A stretch of 64,000 nucleotides of DNA from Planctomyces sp. SH-PL14 (GTDB taxonomy: Bacteria > Planctomycetota > Planctomycetia > Planctomycetales > Planctomycetaceae): contig NZ_CP011270.1 in assembly GCF_001610835.1 (NCBI RefSeq), forward strand, positions 5,908,001 to 5,972,000, given 5' to 3'. This document shows, piece by piece, positions 63,137 to 64,000 of the stretch. The stretch's first letter is position 1; every line of letters starts with the position of its first letter. The notes below the pieces were generated by a model. That model worked only from the letters and a program-made list of their open reading frames with translations. It made no database searches and was not told the origin of the DNA. The position numbers and the translations under genes are program-made.

Positions 63137-64000
63137 CTACGGAAACTCCGCCGGCGTATTCCCCGCGGTGTACGGATTGTTGGAACCGGGCCGGCGTAGG
63201 GCTGCTTCCAGACGATCTCGTCATCGAGCTTCATCGTCAGCGTGCTCGGCTGCGACAGGCGGCCGACGCCGTAGCTCCAGCTCGTCCCGTCGGTCTCCAC
63301 AAGCAGTACGAGACCGGGATTCCGGCCGTTGACGAACAGGAAGATCGCCCCGTCCGCCTTGTCGTGCGATGTCGGCTGATAGCGGTCGATCTCCCGCGGG
63401 AGCCGCCGGAGCTGCACCAGCACCCGGTCCGTCTCTTCAATGTCCTGCGTGGCGGTGAACCGCCGCGAGAGTTCTTTGATCTGCGACATCCGCAGCGCCG
63501 CCGTCCCCGCGGGGGCCGGACCGGCGGGGATCGGCTTCATCTCGACCGCCGGGCCGGTCGGGTTCCAGATGAACTTCGTCGAGGCCGCCGCGAACGGCTC
63601 GCGGTTGATCGAGAGGGCGTCATACACGACCCGCGGGCCGCTCCCCAGATAGTTGGGATGCAGCTCCGTTGTGATGATCGCCCGCGGACGGCCCGTGGCA
63701 CCGAGCCGCCACACCGTCCCGTCGATGTAGCCCCGGGTCTCGTCGTCGTAGCGGAAGAGCGGGTCCGCCTGGAGCCGCTCGGGAAAATCCTGCTCCGCCG
63801 CCTTGAACCGGAAGTTCCCGGCGTGCTCGGCCATCACCGCCATCCGGGCGGTCTTGATCTCCTCGGGGGAAAGCTCCGGCGCCTTGTCTTTGGCTCCGGC
63901 TCCCTGGATTTCCACGAGCTTCGGCCCTCCGGGAACAGTCGACCTTCCCGGCTCCTGGGCCAGGGCCGTCCCTCCCAGCAGAGACAGGAGCGTCGCCACC
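63137..64000 (-). CDS. Partial hypothetical secreted protein, runs off window, with apparent 3' frameshift
   Basis: The minus-strand frame enters the window from its right edge; the first residues (LLSLLGGTALAQEPGRS) look like the end of a signal peptide, so the start lies beyond 64000. About 270 residues are visible, including PRAIITTELHPNYLGSGPRV, KFIWNPTGPAVEMKPIPAGP and LTMKLDDEIVWKQPYAGP. At about 63186-63194 the frame becomes implausible (PRGIRRRSFRRE with rare codons) and would run on for 780 bp into sequence opposite another gene. The neighbouring frame instead reads GSNNPYTAGNTPAEFP and stops at 63137. One missing base in GGCCCGG would explain this, so the true end is probably 63137. 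The family is unrecognised. Confidence 0.65.

Overview
The window is GC-rich (roughly two thirds G+C by eye) and reads as a chromosomal segment of a planctomycete (phylum Planctomycetota, probably order Planctomycetales). The evidence is two DUF1559 proteins with a prepilin-type N-terminus and a C-terminal H-X9-DG motif, an extracytoplasmic-function sigma factor that overlaps a Ser/Thr kinase gene, kinases fused to extracytoplasmic domains, Tat-exported secreted proteins, and many lineage-restricted hypothetical proteins. No rRNA, tRNA, CRISPR array, transposase or phage gene was recognised.

Layout. 0.4-8.7 kb: a Tat-exported lactonase-fold protein, a protein ending in a Hint (intein-like) domain, and small membrane or secreted proteins. 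8.7-12.0 kb: a DNA-repair pair, namely a DUF4130-UdgX fusion and its partner radical SAM protein, with a repeat element between them and further copies nearby. 13.1-17.7 kb: a GH13 alpha-amylase-family gene and a GH63-like glucosidase gene. 18.0-22.0 kb: membrane proteins, a serine beta-lactamase-family protein, and a lipoprotein-like gene broken by one stop codon. 22.6-26.0 kb: a PAS/GAF histidine kinase fused to a receiver. 26.4-27.8 kb: a small lipoprotein and a DUF1559 protein. 28.0-34.1 kb: a stressosome operon (RsbR-RsbS-RsbT, an ATPase-PP2C fusion and two histidine kinases). 34.4-35.0 kb: a gene split by two poly-G indels. 36.0-40.5 kb: a kinase with a beta-helix sensor, a GT4 glycosyltransferase with an N-terminal tandem repeat, and a methyltransferase. 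41.0-47.4 kb: a large DUF4034-like/TPR protein and the sigma factor-kinase pair. 48.8-49.8 kb: a second DUF1559 protein. 50.9-61.5 kb: a winged-helix protein, two DUF5985 membrane proteins, a 2,399-residue poly-HAMP hybrid kinase with 14 copies of a 276-bp unit, and another hybrid kinase. 62.4-64.0 kb: a palindromic operator, a hexanucleotide tract, a small secreted or membrane protein, and the 3' part of a gene that runs off the window with an apparent frameshift.

How the genes fit together. The window is dominated by signal transduction: four hybrid kinases, one plain histidine kinase, one partner-switching stressosome, one ECF sigma factor and two Ser/Thr kinases. The histidine kinases inside the stressosome operon suggest coupling of partner switching to phosphorelay, but no DNA-binding output for either was found here.

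The most unusual non-coding feature is a family of intergenic repeat elements, at least seven copies and several fragments in 64 kb. Full copies have inverted ends and internal hairpins whose arms differ between copies while pairing is kept. Three genes carry apparent lesions, so some assembly or sequencing error cannot be excluded.
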